This document shows, piece by piece, positions 8,978 to 19,123 of a stretch of 64,000 nucleotides of DNA. The translations under genes and the position numbers were made by a program. Under the pieces are notes generated by a model. It was not told the DNA's origin. It did not search any database and was given only the letters and a program-made list of their open reading frames with translations. Source of the DNA: Breoghania sp. (GTDB taxonomy: Bacteria; Pseudomonadota; Alphaproteobacteria; Rhizobiales; Stappiaceae); assembly GCF_030066895.1 (NCBI RefSeq), contig NZ_JASJAV010000029.1, forward strand, positions 1-64,000, read 5' to 3'. Position 1 is the stretch's first letter. Every line of letters begins with the position of its first letter.

Positions 8978-11900
8978 TCACCCCGTCAGCGGATCGGGCA
9001 ACTCGTGCACAGTGGCCTGAGGGCAGACCTGCCGGGCGATTTCGCACAAATGCGGGTGGTGGGTGAGGTGGACGACCTGTCCCTTTTCCCCCATTTCCGC
9101 CAGAAGCCGGATGGTCTCTCTCGCGCGATCGTCATCGAAGGTTTCGAGAATGTCGTCGGCGATGAAGGGCAGGCTCGCGCGGTTGGCGACGAACTCGTAA
9201 TAGCCCGCGATCCGAAGCGCCAGATAGAGTTGGAAGCGCGTGCCCTTGGACATCTCCGCCGCCAGCTTGGAACGCCCGGCATGGTCGAGGCCGATGAGCA
9301 CTTCCCGGTCGCCGTCCGCCTGGGTGGTGAGGCCGGAATGGGCGCCGCGAGAAATCTCCGCAAAGGCCCGGCTGGCCCGGTCCATCATGGAAGACTGGTG
9401 GCGGTCGCGATAGGCGCGAAGCGCCTGTTCGGCGGTGAGAATGCCCGCCTGCAGTCGCAGCCAGTCGCGCGCCTTTTCCTCGATCTCCAGCAAAACCGTG
9501 CCGCGCTCTTCTTCAAGACGGGCGACGGCGTCGCCGCCGCCGCCGACGGCGGCAAGCGCCTTGTCCGCTTCCCTTTGCGCGCTAAAGAGTTCACGGGTGT
9601 GCTGGTCGTGATCCTCCGCGCGCCGCTTCGTCTCCTCAAGCTCTTCCGTCAGGGCCGCACGGTCGACCTTGTCGAGCCGGGCTTCGGCCTCGGCAAGGTC
9701 GGGGGCATCAAGCGTCGCCACGATTTCGCTTTCCAGCGCGCCGGTCTGCTCCGCCAACCGCTTGCGGCGTGCGAGGGCCTCGAGTTTACGGGCAACTTCG
9801 TCGAGGCTTTCGACCGCAAAATGGGCGGTCATCTCTGCCTTGCGCTGCGCAAGCGCCTTGCCCACCTCCTCGGTCTCATGCTGTGCCTTGCGCTCTTCCT
9901 CCAGCGCCTCACGCTTTTCGATGAGACGTTCCTGCGCCTTGCGGGCCGCGGCCGCTTGATCGGCTAGCGTACGGCTCAGATCATGCGAATCTGCTTCCGC
10001 TGCCAGGCCCATTTCCTCGGCCAGTGCGCGGGCGGCATCCGTGAACGCCTTTGCGTCGGCTTCCATCGCATCGATGCGCTCGACCAGCGCCTTGCGGGTC
10101 TCAAGTGCCGGGGCGAGGTCCGAAATTTGGTCGAGAAGCGCGCGCACGATATCGGGCGACGGCGGCTCATTGGCGCCGACGAACCAGAAGCGGGCGCAGG
10201 TGGCTGCCCAGTCCGTCTGCCAGGCCTGCTCAACCTCTTGCGCGCGGTTGAGTGCCTGTTCCCGGCGTTCCGTCTCCGCGCGGCGACGGTCGATGTCCTC
10301 GCGCAGGCGTTTCATCTGCGCTTCCGCATCGATCAGGATTTCGGCGCGATCCGTCAGGCGATCAAGCAGGACGTCGGGCTCCGGCGTCTCTCCGGCAGCG
10401 GTGAGTGCTGCGGCGAGCTGTGTGCAGGCCGTCTTGCCGTCTTCGATTGCCTGCTTCAGATCACCGTCGTGCCGACGGATTTCCGTGCGTGTTTCGAGTG
10501 CGGTTGCGCGGGCCGCCAGCCAGGCTTCGAGATGGGAGAGCGACAGCCCCGCCAACGCCGGATCGGCATGGCGCAGGGCGGCTGCGATTTCGTGGATAAG
10601 CGCTTCCGACTTCTCCCGCGCCGTATCCATGCGTTTGCGGGTCTCTGTCGCTTCTGCCGTGAGCCCCGCGAGTTCGACCGTCATGCGGCGATGGTCGGCG
10701 CGTTCCGTGCTCTGGGCGAGACGGGCTGCGGTGAGCGCGTCATCCTGTTTAAGGGCGGTCCGGAAGGCATCGGCGGTGGCTGCGTCGAGTTTTGCGCGAT
10801 GGGTGGTCCATGCGATTTCGCGCGCCTCATGCGCCTGAGCGGCGGCGGCTTCATTGAAGAGACCGGCGGCATTTTCCAGCGCGTCGCGTTCCGCTTCAAG
10901 CCGGGCGAGCTTGGTCGACTGATCGGCAGCGCGTTCTTCCAGAAAGGAGAGCGTTTCGCGCAGGTCCTTTTCGCGCGCCTGCCAGTCGCGGATATCGGCA
11001 TCGCTCGGAAGGGAGAGGCGTGCGAGCGCATCGGCATCGCCCTGCCAAGGGCTGAGTGCCGCGAGTTGTTCATCGAGCCGTTCGCGCGCTTGAGCGATAT
11101 TGCGTTCGGCGAGACGGCGACGGGCGGCATGGTCGTCGGAACGCAAGGCGGAAAGCGTGGCCTTGAGGTTGGCAAGGGCGGTGCCGTCGGAGGCGCGCGC
11201 ACCGGCATTCTCGGCAGCCTTTTGCGCGTCGATTTCCGCCTCGTGGGTCGCATCGCGTTCGCGGCGGGCGGTCTCGACATCGCGCGCGATGCCGGAGCGG
11301 GTCTCCATCAGCGTGCGCAGGCGTGCGAGGCTTGCCGCGGGCACGATCAGGCGGTCCGGATCCGGCTCGTCGGCACGCTCCAGCGCTTGCAGGATATGGG
11401 CGATGCGCGTTTGCGCCTCGCCGAGCTTCAGCCGTTCTTCCGGCAAATCGGCCCCGAAAGAGGCCTGACGGGCGACCTGTTCGCTCAACGCGTCGATGCG
11501 AGCGGCAAGCGCGAGGGCCGTTTCGTCCGGAACGATGGCGGCGAGTTCTTCACTCAGCGTTTCGATGCGCCGGGCCGCCTCGCGGCTTCGCTCGGCAAGC
11601 CGGGTTTCGTCCTTGATCAGGCCCGGCAGGGCGTCTGCCCAGCCAAGCGGAGCTTCCGGCACATCCTTCAAGGGATCAAGATCGGCGCGCAAGGCACGCA
11701 ATTGCGCCAGACGCGGCAGGGCCGAGCGAAGGGCGGAAATCTCGGCAATGCGCCGCTTCAGGGCCGCGCCTTCGCTCAACGCGCTTTCGTAGGCGTCCTT
11801 AGCCGCATCTCGATCCTTGGCGAGCTTGTTGTAGGCAGCTGCCGTGGTGTCCAGATCCTTGCGCTGCGTGGTCAGATCGTCGAGCCGGGTGCGCAGCGCG

Positions 11901-12451
11901 CGCAGTTCCGTGTTGCGGGCGTTCTTGCGGTGGATGCCGCTTGCTTTCTCACGCAGATCGGCCAGCGTGTGCGAGAAAGCGGCGAGCCCGGAACTTGCGG
12001 AAAAGAGCAGTTGGCCGAGATCTCCTTCGCTTGCCAGAATTGCGTCGCCGCCGGTTTCCAGCGTCTCGTCATCGAGCGAGAACATGGTGCGGTAGGCATC
12101 GCGATCCACGCCGCCGAGGGCTGCTTGCAACAGGCCCTCCGGCAACGGGCGGTCGGCATCATCGAGCAGGCTCTGGTTCTGCTTCTTGATGCGCGCGAGT
12201 GTCAGCGTGTCGGCGTCCAGTTGCAGCTTCGCGCCGATCCGCATCGCGTCGTAGGAATGCAGGAAGTTGTACTTGCTCTTCATCGGGATCGAATAGAGCA
12301 GGTCCAGCCAGGCGGAGAGCAGCGTCGATTTGCCGGCCTCGTTCGGGCCGTAGACGATATGGAAATCGGGGCCTTCGCCGCGCGGGCCGAATTCAAGCGC
12401 GTGGTCGGTGAACTTGCCGTATCGGGTGAGGTCGAGGCGTTCGATCCGCAT
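8978..12451 (-). CDS. YhaN-like AAA ATPase (SbcC/Rad50-related)
   Basis: A large ATPase with the SMC/Rad50 layout, 1157 residues and fully open. An N-terminal Walker A (GPNEAGKST, about residues 35-43) is followed by about 900 residues of long coiled coils rich in Glu, Ala and Arg. The C-terminal part has an ABC signature-like segment (SKGTRFQLYLALR), Walker B (PFIADDILETFDDDR) and a switch His in HLTHH. It is expected to work with the adjacent phosphoesterase in DNA end processing or repair. The start chosen is ATG 12451, whose A is shared with the TGA of the upstream nuclease gene (TGATG); a GTG lies one codon earlier. Confidence 0.88.
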   Translation of the reverse strand: MRIERLDLTRYGKFTDHALEFGPRGEGPDFHIVYGPNEAGKSTLLSAWLDLLYSIPMKSKYNFLHSYDAMRIGAKLQLDADTLTLARIKKQNQSLLDDADRPLPEGLLQAALGGVDRDAYRTMFSLDDETLETGGDAILASEGDLGQLLFSASSGLAAFSHTLADLREKASGIHRKNARNTELRALRTRLDDLTTQRKDLDTTAAAYNKLAKDRDAAKDAYESALSEGAALKRRIAEISALRSALPRLAQLRALRADLDPLKDVPEAPLGWADALPGLIKDETRLAERSREAARRIETLSEELAAIVPDETALALAARIDALSEQVARQASFGADLPEERLKLGEAQTRIAHILQALERADEPDPDRLIVPAASLARLRTLMETRSGIARDVETARRERDATHEAEIDAQKAAENAGARASDGTALANLKATLSALRSDDHAARRRLAERNIAQARERLDEQLAALSPWQGDADALARLSLPSDADIRDWQAREKDLRETLSFLEERAADQSTKLARLEAERDALENAAGLFNEAAAAQAHEAREIAWTTHRAKLDAATADAFRTALKQDDALTAARLAQSTERADHRRMTVELAGLTAEATETRKRMDTAREKSEALIHEIAAALRHADPALAGLSLSHLEAWLAARATALETRTEIRRHDGDLKQAIEDGKTACTQLAAALTAAGETPEPDVLLDRLTDRAEILIDAEAQMKRLREDIDRRRAETERREQALNRAQEVEQAWQTDWAATCARFWFVGANEPPSPDIVRALLDQISDLAPALETRKALVERIDAMEADAKAFTDAARALAEEMGLAAEADSHDLSRTLADQAAAARKAQERLIEKREALEEERKAQHETEEVGKALAQRKAEMTAHFAVESLDEVARKLEALARRKRLAEQTGALESEIVATLDAPDLAEAEARLDKVDRAALTEELEETKRRAEDHDQHTRELFSAQREADKALAAVGGGGDAVARLEEERGTVLLEIEEKARDWLRLQAGILTAEQALRAYRDRHQSSMMDRASRAFAEISRGAHSGLTTQADGDREVLIGLDHAGRSKLAAEMSKGTRFQLYLALRIAGYYEFVANRASLPFIADDILETFDDDRARETIRLLAEMGEKGQVVHLTHHPHLCEIARQVCPQATVHELPDPLTG

Positions 12452-13764
12452 CACTCGTCCTCCGGTCCGGGCACGGCCTGAAGGCGGGCGAGAACGTCCT
12501 CAGCCCCTTCCGCGGCCAGCGCATCCAGTAGGGCTTCACGTGCGGCCTCGTCCTCGCCGAGATGGGCGCGGACCTCGCCGGGGAGCTGGCTTGTCAGAGC
12601 GTTTGCTAGATCCGCCATCTGGGTGCGAAAGCTTGGGCTTTTCAGGATCTCCTCGTCGATCAGCGCGCGCAGCTCATGCACCGGGGCGCCTGACGTTTCC
12701 TCGCCTGTGTTTGCGCTGCCCGCAGGCAGGCGGCAGGCATTGGCGACCTTGTCGATCCACGTGCCGTCGATACTGCCCGCGATCGCCTCTGCCTCGCTTG
12801 CCAGAAGGTCCGTATCGCGCCGCAGACGCCAGGCGAGCGGGGTCTCCCCGCTCAGGTCAAGGCGGGCGACCAGATGATCGCACACCGCTTCGGTGCGGGC
12901 GGCTCGCAAGGCCCGTTCAAGCGCGGCGACCATGTCGGCCCAATCCTCGATACCGGTGAGATCGATTGCGACGCGCTCGAACTGAGCGGGCGCGATGACG
13001 CGTTCCTTCACCGTGATCGAGCAATCGTCGGAGATGGTGACTAGGTTGACCGATTTCGCTCCCGCCTCGCCGATATCGCGGCCTTGCGGAATGCCGGGCA
13101 TGACGATTGTCGCCTTCGTGCACTGAACGGAACGTTGGTGTATGTGGCCGAGCGCCCAGTAGTCGAAGCCCATGGCTTCCAGTTCTGCAGGCTGACAGGG
13201 GGCGTAGGGATTGTGGCCCGGCGCGCCGCCGAGGCTGGTGTGCAGCATGGCGATGTTGATCGCGCCCTCGACCGGCGGCTTGAACTTGTCGAGCAGGCTT
13301 TCGGGGGCGTGCGGCTGGTTGAAACTGATGCCGTGGACGGCGACGTCGAAGGGAGCATCGGTTTCCAGTGTCACGGCTTCGGCGCGGCCGGAGAAGGTCG
13401 TGACGCTGTCGGGCAGAGTCAGTTCGCAGGTGATGCGAGAGGCGGCGTCATGGTTGCCGCGGATCAGGAAGGTCTTGATGCCCGCTTCGTGCAGGCGGGC
13501 GAGTTCGGCGGAAAGAAACAGCGCTGTTTTCATCGAGGTCTGCGCGCCGTCATAGAGATCGCCCGCGATCAGCAGCGCGTCGACCTGTTTGTCCCGAGCC
13601 AGATCGACAGTGCGCGAAAAGGCTGTGCGGGTGGCCGCGCCGATCAGGTTCGCCAGATCCGGGTTTCTCAACGCCAGCGATTTCAACGGAGAATCCAGAT
13701 GAATGTCGGCGGTATGGATGAAACGGAAGGGCAAAGGACTGCTGGTCTCCTGACGGGCAGGCAA
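12451..13764 (-). CDS. YhaO-like metallophosphoesterase (SbcD/Mre11-related)
   Basis: Probable DNA exonuclease subunit, 437 residues and intact. Calcineurin-like phosphoesterase motifs appear in order: HTADIHLDSP (about 17), GDLYDG (about 65), GNHDAAS (about 101), LGGAPGHNPY and LGHIHQ. The remaining C-terminal half is a capping and dimerisation region typical of YhaO. It overlaps the ATPase start by one base and forms a two-gene operon. The pair resembles Bacillus yhaO-yhaN and the SbcDC/Mre11-Rad50 complexes. The exact substrate is not readable from sequence. Confidence 0.88.
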   Translation of the reverse strand: MPARQETSSPLPFRFIHTADIHLDSPLKSLALRNPDLANLIGAATRTAFSRTVDLARDKQVDALLIAGDLYDGAQTSMKTALFLSAELARLHEAGIKTFLIRGNHDAASRITCELTLPDSVTTFSGRAEAVTLETDAPFDVAVHGISFNQPHAPESLLDKFKPPVEGAINIAMLHTSLGGAPGHNPYAPCQPAELEAMGFDYWALGHIHQRSVQCTKATIVMPGIPQGRDIGEAGAKSVNLVTISDDCSITVKERVIAPAQFERVAIDLTGIEDWADMVAALERALRAARTEAVCDHLVARLDLSGETPLAWRLRRDTDLLASEAEAIAGSIDGTWIDKVANACRLPAGSANTGEETSGAPVHELRALIDEEILKSPSFRTQMADLANALTSQLPGEVRAHLGEDEAAREALLDALAAEGAEDVLARLQAVPGPEDE

Positions 13765-13985
13765 AGGATTTCGGGCAAGGGATCAGTTAAGTCGACGCAT
13801 GGCACATTTCTAGCCGGAGTCGGGAATGGGGGGAAGGCGAAAGGTATGGAGTGAACGATTGCCTTCTTCTCGAATTCCCCGTTTCCGCAACGTTTTCGCA
13901 TCGCAAACGATGATATGTCGAATTTCCCCGGCTACAACTTTCCCAAAGGTTAGAACCAAGAGGCGAAAACGCCGGGGACAGGGAC

Positions 13986-15145
13986 ATGGCATCAATCGGA
14001 ACGGAACGGGCGGCGCTTGCCGCGATGATGATTGCAGGTGCGGCGATGACCGCGCAGGGGGCACAGGCGGAGCCGGTCAAGGTCGGCATGATCACCACGC
14101 TTTCGGGCGGCGGGGCGAGCCTCGTGATCGATGCGCGCGACGGCTTCATGCTGGCGCTCAAGCAGTCGGGCACGAAGGACGTCGAGGTCGTCATCGAGGA
14201 CGATCAGCGCAAGCCCGATGTGGCGGTGCAGCTTGCCGACAAGATGATCCAGTCCGACAAGGTGGACGTTCTGACGGGCATCATCTGGTCGAACCTCGCC
14301 ATGGCGGTGGTGCCGTCCGCCACGCGGCAGGGCAAGTTCTATCTCTCCGTCAATGCCGCGCCCTCGCAGCTTGCGGGCCGGGGGTGCAGTCCGAACTATT
14401 TCTCCGTCTCCTACCAGAACGACAACCTGCACGAGGCGGCGGGCGCCTACGCCAAGAGTGCGGGCTACAAGAAGAGCTTCATCCTTGCGCCGAACTATCC
14501 GGCGGGGAAGAACTCTCTCACCGGCTACAAGCGCTTCTATGAGGGTGAGCTTGCCGGTGAGGTCTACACCAAGCTCGGGTAGACGGATTATGCGGCCGAG
14601 ATCGCCCAGATTCGGGCTTCCGGCGCTGACAGCGTGTTCTTTTTCCTACCCCCGGCGGCATGGGCATCGCCTTCATGAAGCAGTACGCGCAGTCGGGTGT
14701 CGACCTGCTGTTGATCGGCCCGGCCTTCTCGTTCGATCAGGCGACCGTGCAGGCCGTGGGCGATGCAGCGATGGGTGTGAAGAACACGGCCAACTGGTCG
14801 AAGGACATCGACAACGCCGCGAACAAGAAATTCGTCGACGGGTTCGTGGAGGCTTACGGTCGGCTTCCCCCCATCTATGCCTCCTATGGCTATGACACCG
14901 CGAACCTGCTGCTCTCGGCCATGAGCAAGGCCGACATCTCCGATGCCGACGGTTTCCGTGCGGCGCTGTAGGCGGCCGATTTCGAGAGCGTGCGCGGCAA
15001 GTTCTCCTTCGCCTCCAACCACCACCCGGTGCAGGACATCTTTGTGCGCGAGGTGATCAAGGAGGGCGAGATCTACACCAACAAGATCATCGCCACCGCA
15101 ATCACCGATTGTGACAACGCCTATGTCGGCGACTGCAAGATGTGA
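13986..15145 (+). pseudogene. Branched-chain amino-acid-type ABC substrate-binding protein (frame disrupted)
   Basis: Periplasmic binding protein of the LivK type. ATG 13986 starts a signal peptide ending near AQGAQA, followed by KVGMITTLSGGGA, the usual LivK opening. Lesions: an in-frame TAG at 14580, where Gln is likely (KLG-TDYAAEIAQIR); a base change in a C run at about 14651-14655; and a TAG at 14969 within AAL-AADF. The last segment ends with a Cys pair (DCDNAYVGDCKM) and TGA at 15143. Repaired length is about 386 residues, normal for the family. It leads a cluster with two permeases and two ATPases. The ligand could be an amino acid, amide or aromatic acid. Confidence 0.85.
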
Positions 15146-15183
15146 GTGAGGTGGTCGGGTGCGCCGTGTTCGATCTCTCCATC

Positions 15184-15279
15184 GTCATCACCCGGCGGAA
15201 GTTCGGGTGATCCATCCGGTCAGGGTGCCGGGATGAGAGCACAATGGATTGTCCGGACGGAGCCGGGCAATGACGGCGG
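15184..15279. repeat. Intergenic palindromic repeat, family A copy 1
   Basis: An imperfect palindrome beginning GTCATCACCCGG and ending CCGGGCAATGACGG. A second copy lies at 59651-59740 in the same orientation and shares the core ATGGATTG-CCGGAC and the tail GCCGGGCAATGACGG. Such elements are common between alphaproteobacterial genes. It sits in the unusually long gap inside the broken Liv-type cluster. Confidence 0.75.
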
Positions 15280-15381
15280 CGGGGATGGGGTAATTCGCGC
15301 TGGTATGGTGCGGGCCGACCGCCTGGATGCGATTTTTCCGAATCTGCGAACGGTCCTGCGATGCCTTCCTCATCCCTCGAT

Positions 15382-15495
15382 GTCATCCTCGCGAAAGCGG
15401 GGAACCAGCATTCCAGAGACCTTTCAATGATGTCCCTCACTTCGATCCTGTGGTTACTGGATCCCCGCCTGTGTCTTGTGTTTCGAGGGGATGAC
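15382..15495. repeat. Intergenic palindromic repeat, family B
   Basis: An inverted-repeat element starting GTCATCCTCGCGAAAGCGGG and ending CGAGGGGATGAC, with an internal CTGGATCCCCGCCTG arm. It resembles the widespread GTCATTCCCGCGAAAGCGGG-type intergenic repeats of Proteobacteria. Only one copy is seen in this window. Confidence 0.7.
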
Positions 15496-15562
15496 AATCG
15501 GGCGTGGGGTGGGGCTTGTGCCTCCCGTCTTGTCATGTGGGGCGACACGCAGAGGCCCAGTC

Positions 15563-15664
15563 CCCTCTCCCATGGGGAGAGGGTTAGGGTGAGGGGGTGT
15601 CGTCCCTTCCGTATCCACGAGAGCCCGATACCCATCACCTCTCCCCATGGGAGAGGTGATGGGT
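15563..15664. repeat. Intergenic palindromic repeat, family C copy 1
   Basis: A CCCTCTCCC / GGGAGAGG type element with two palindromic ends and a central stretch TCCGTATCCACGAGAGCC. A second copy with the same central stretch lies at 34639-34757. Together with families A and B it fills nearly the whole gap between the binding protein and the first permease. No other feature was seen there. Confidence 0.75.
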
Positions 15665-15711
15665 GCGTGTCGCATTCCTCTCTGCCGATCTGGTGACCGG
15701 GGGCATCAAGC

Positions 15712-16639
15712 GTGACTGCGGCTCTTCTTTTCGATCAGATCCTCAACGGGCTTCAATTCGGCGTCATGCTGTTTCTGATGGCGGCGGGGCTGACGCTCGT
15801 TTTCGGCGTGATGGGGGCTGATCAATCTGGCGCACGGTTCGCTCTACATGGTCGGTGCCTTCGCCTGTGCGGGCGTCGTTGGGGCGACGGGTTCCTATTC
15901 GCTGGGGCTTATTGCGAGCCTCATCGCGGCGGCTGCGGTCGGGGCGATTGTCGAGGTGGCGGTGATCCGGCGGCTTTACGGGCGCGATCATCTCGATCAA
16001 GTGCTGGCGATCTTCGCGCTGATCCTGATGTTTTCCGAAGGCACGCGCTGGCTGTTCGGCTCGTTTCCTCTGTTTCTCGATCTGTCCGTGGCCTTGCGCG
16101 GGGCGGTGCTGTTGCCGGGTGGGATCGAATATCCGCTCTTTCGCCTTGCGCTCATTCTGATTGGGCTGGCGCTGGCGGGGGCTCTGATGTGGCTCATTAA
16201 CCGCACCCGGCTCGGCATCCGCATCCGGGCAGGCGAGGTCGACCGGGAGATGATCGCGGCGCTCGGCGTCGATATCACCAAGCTCTACACCATCGTCTTT
16301 GCACTGGGGGTGGCGCTCGCAGGGCTCGCGGGTGCGCTCGTCGGCACGGTGCAGTCGGTGCAGGTGGGCATGGGCGAGCCGGTGCTGATCCTCGCCTTCG
16401 TCGTGGTGGTGATCGGCGGGATCGGATCGATCAAGGGCGCGCTTGTCGGGGCGGTGCTGGTCGGTGTCACCGATACGCTCGGCCGGTTCCTGTTGCCCGC
16501 CGCCTTCGGCCTCGTGATGGATCCGGCGAGCGCCACGTCGGTCGGCTCCGCGCTTGCCTACATGTCGATCTACATCCTGATGGCGGCCGTGCTGGTGTTC
16601 AAACCCGTCGGACTCTACGGCGAGGCGTCGGGCGCATGA
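15712..16639 (+). pseudogene. Branched-chain amino-acid-type ABC permease, LivH-like (frameshift)
   Basis: Inner-membrane subunit of the Liv-type importer. It opens as GTG at 15712 with QILNGLQFGVMLFLMAAG, typical of LivH. After FGVMG the frame shifts: a G run at 15813-15817 has five G where four would restore the family sequence LINLAHGS. The rest is open and highly hydrophobic to TGA at 16637, ending FKPVGLYGEASGA. Repaired length is about 308 residues. Its stop overlaps the next ATG (ATGA). One base in a homopolymer is the only defect, so a sequence error is plausible. Confidence 0.85.
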
Positions 16640-17585
16640 ACCGGGAAATCGCGCTCAACACGGCTCTCGCACTCGGCCTGCCGGCAGTGGCGCTCATCGC
16701 GCAAGGGATGGGTGAGACCTTCACGATCACGCTGGCGACCAAAGTCGCGATCTTCGCGCTGGCAGATGCGGGGCTGAACATTGCGCTCGGCTTCGGCGGA
16801 CTGGTGTCCTTCGGCCATGCGGCGTTCTTCGGTATCGGCGGATATGCGGCGGGCATTCTGGTGCGTCACGCCATGTATTACGAGCCGGTGCTGACATGGC
16901 CCGTCACGCTCGAGGGCACGCAATCTATGCCGGTCATCTGGGCGGTGGCGATTGTCGCGAGCGGACTGGCGGCTCTCGCCATAGGCGCCTTGAGCCTGAG
17001 GACGTGCGGTGTGTTCTTCATCATGATCACGCTCGCCTTTGCGCAGATAATCTACTATTTCGCGATCTCCTGGCCGACCTATGGCGGCGGGGACGGTTGT
17101 TGCTGGGCTTGCGCAACTCCTTTCCGGGCATCGATACGCTCGATCCGTTGAGCTTCTTTCTCCTCAGCTAGGTTCTGCTGATGATCGTTCTCGACCTGTC
17201 GGCGCTGATCACGCGCTCGCGTTTCGGGCTGGCGCTTCACGGTGTGCGGTAGAATGCGGAGCGACTGAAAAACCTCGGCATTCACCCGACCCGCGTGTTG
17301 CTGACGGCCTTTGCGATCTCCGGCATGGTGACGGGGCTTTCCGGCGTGTTCTATGCCGATCTCAACCGCTTCGTTTCACCCGCCATGCTGTCCTGGCAGA
17401 CATCGGGCGAGATCATGGTTTTCGTCATTCTGGGTGGTGTCGGGCGACTCTTTGGGCCGCTGGCCGGAGCCGCGTTCCATATCGTGCTGGAACACAGTCT
17501 GGGCTGGGTGTCGGAACATTGGCAGTTCCTGCTAGGGCTGCTGCTTCTGCTCGTGGTGCTGTTTGCGCGTGGTGGTCTGATCTGA
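16636..17585 (+). pseudogene. Branched-chain amino-acid-type ABC permease, LivM-like (frame disrupted)
   Basis: Second membrane subunit of the importer. The N-terminal part contains GFGGLVSFGHAAFFGIGGY, a LivM hallmark. At about 17098 one base is missing (GGTTGTTGCTG for an expected GGTCTGTTGCTG). Two in-frame TAGs follow: 17169 (after FFLLS) and 17250 (GVR-NAERLKNLGI, where Gln or Glu is expected). The frame then runs to TGA at 17583. Repaired length is about 316 residues. Three lesions in 950 bases make it one of the more damaged genes in the window. Confidence 0.83.
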
Positions 17586-17607
17586 CTTCTGGCTGGGGAG
17601 CGGCGGC

Positions 17608-18352
17608 ATGGCTGATCCGGTTCTCGATATTCGCGGTTTGAGCAAGCATTTCGGCGCGCTGCGGGCGGGCGATCACGTCGATCTCGATCTGCGGCCCGGT
17701 GAAATTCATGCGCTGATCGGGTCGAATGGGGTGGGGAAGTCGACCCTTATCAAGCAGATCGCCGGGGAGCTTTCACCCGATGCCGATACGATCCGTTTTG
17801 CCGGGCGGGACTGACGGTGCTGGGTGCGGTGGCGCGGGCGCGCATGGGGCTGGCGCGCACGTTCCAGGTCTCTTCCGTGGCGGGCGAATTCTCCGTCTTG
17901 CAGAACGTCATGCTGGCGGTGCAGGGGCGCTTGCGGCGGACCTACCGGTTTCTCCGGCCCGCGCTTTCCGATTTGAGACTGTGATCGATCCGGCGCGCAA
18001 GGCGATCGCGCGTGTGGGCCTGTCTGAGCGCGAGAGTGTTCGTGCCGCCGATCTTTCGCACGGCGAGCGCCGCGCCCTGGAAATCGCCATCACGTTGAAG
18101 GCCTTCCTGCTCGATGAACCCATGGCCGGGATGGGACCGGAAGGCGTGCGGCAACTGACCGGGCTTCTCGACGGATTGCGCAGCCAGGCTCCGATCCTGC
18201 TGTTGGAACACGACATGGAGGCGGTCTTCGCGCTGGCCGACCGGATTTTGGTACTCGTCTACGGCCGCATCATCGCCTGCGGAACGGTGGAGGAAATCCG
18301 CAACGACCGTGAGGTGCGCGCGGCCTATCTCGGCGAGGAGGCGGGAGCATGA
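17608..18352 (+). pseudogene. ABC ATPase, LivG-like (frameshifts)
   Basis: ATP-binding subunit of the Liv-type importer. Walker A appears as GSNGVGKST at about residue 38 after a good start (GGGGAG before ATG 17608). The frame breaks after FAGRD at 17814. A second segment in another frame encodes GLARTFQ and the following QNVMLAVQGRL. A third, from about 17970, contains LSHGERRALEIA and LLDEPMAGMG. A few residues appear to be missing just before Walker B compared with family members. It overlaps the LivF gene by four bases. At least two indels separate the pieces. Confidence 0.8.
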
Positions 18353-19037
18353 GCACCCTTCTTGAGGTTGCCGGGCTGACGGCCTTCTACGGCGCCTCGC
18401 AGGCGCTTTTCGGTGTGGACTTGCGTGTCGGGGCGGGTGAGGTCGTGGCACTTATGGGGCGCAACGGCATGGGCAAGACGACCACGGTGAAATGCGTCTG
18501 CCGGATGATGCCAGCTGCCGCTGGTCGTGTCTCCTTTAAAGGAGCCGATCTCACCGGTTTGCACTCTCACAAGGCGGTGAGATCGGCATCGGGCTTGTGC
18601 CGGAGGGGCGGCGATGTTTTGCGCCGTTGAGCGTGGAGGAAAACCTCGTCTGTGCCGCGCGGCCGGGCGAATGGGATATGGCCCGGGTCGGGGATCTCTT
18701 TCCTCGGTTGATCGAACGCCGTGTCCAGCCCGCGCGCACGTTCTCAGGCGGCGAGCAGCAGATGCTCGCCATCGGCCGGGCGCTGATGACCAATCCGAAA
18801 TTGCTCATTTCGGACGAGGCAACCGAAGGGCTCGCCCCGGTGGTGCGTCAGGAGATCTGGCGGGCGATCGCGGATCTCAAGCGCGCCGGGCTCGCCATCC
18901 TGATCATTGACAAGTCGCTGGCCGATCTCACGGCGCTTGCGGACCACTGCGTGATCCTGGGACGCGGCGCGACAGCCTGGACCGGAGCCCCTTCTGCTTT
19001 GAGCGAAGATATCTGCGATAGCTACCTCGGCGTCTGA
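18349..19037 (+). pseudogene. ABC ATPase, LivF-like (frameshift)
   Basis: Second ATPase of the importer. Walker A is GRNGMGKTT at about residue 37. The frame breaks near 18585, where the expected IGIGLVPEGRR is split between two frames. It then continues with RTFSGGEQQMLAIGRAL, a Walker B variant LLISDEATEG (Ser where Leu is usual) and the end DSYLGV. One single-base change would restore a protein of about 230 residues, the normal LivF length. It is the last gene of the transporter cluster. Confidence 0.83.
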
Positions 19038-19050
19038 TTTTCTGACTTCG

Positions 19051-19073
19051 TCATTATTGTCTAATTATAATGA
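19051..19073. promoter_or_regulatory. AT-rich inverted repeat after the Liv-type cluster
   Basis: TCATTAT, nine-base spacer, ATAATGA: perfect seven-base arms starting 14 bases after the LivF stop. It could be a weak terminator stem or a protein-binding site; there is no clear T run after it. It lies in a 184-base AT-rich gap that contrasts with the GC-rich surroundings. Confidence 0.4.
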
Positions 19074-19123
19074 TCTTCCGTGTTTTCATAATCCTCTATC
19101 CTGTGAACGAAGGTTAATTCTTA

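Noticed and set aside
9983-12481. Open frame of 832 codons antisense to the YhaN gene
   Set aside because: It is the GC-rich shadow of a real coding sequence: Arg/Gly/Ala-rich, with no family resemblance and no ribosome site, while the opposite strand encodes clear ATPase motifs.
15184-15664. CRISPR array in the repeat-rich gap
   Set aside because: The repeats belong to three different palindromic families, without regular spacing, identical units or cas genes.
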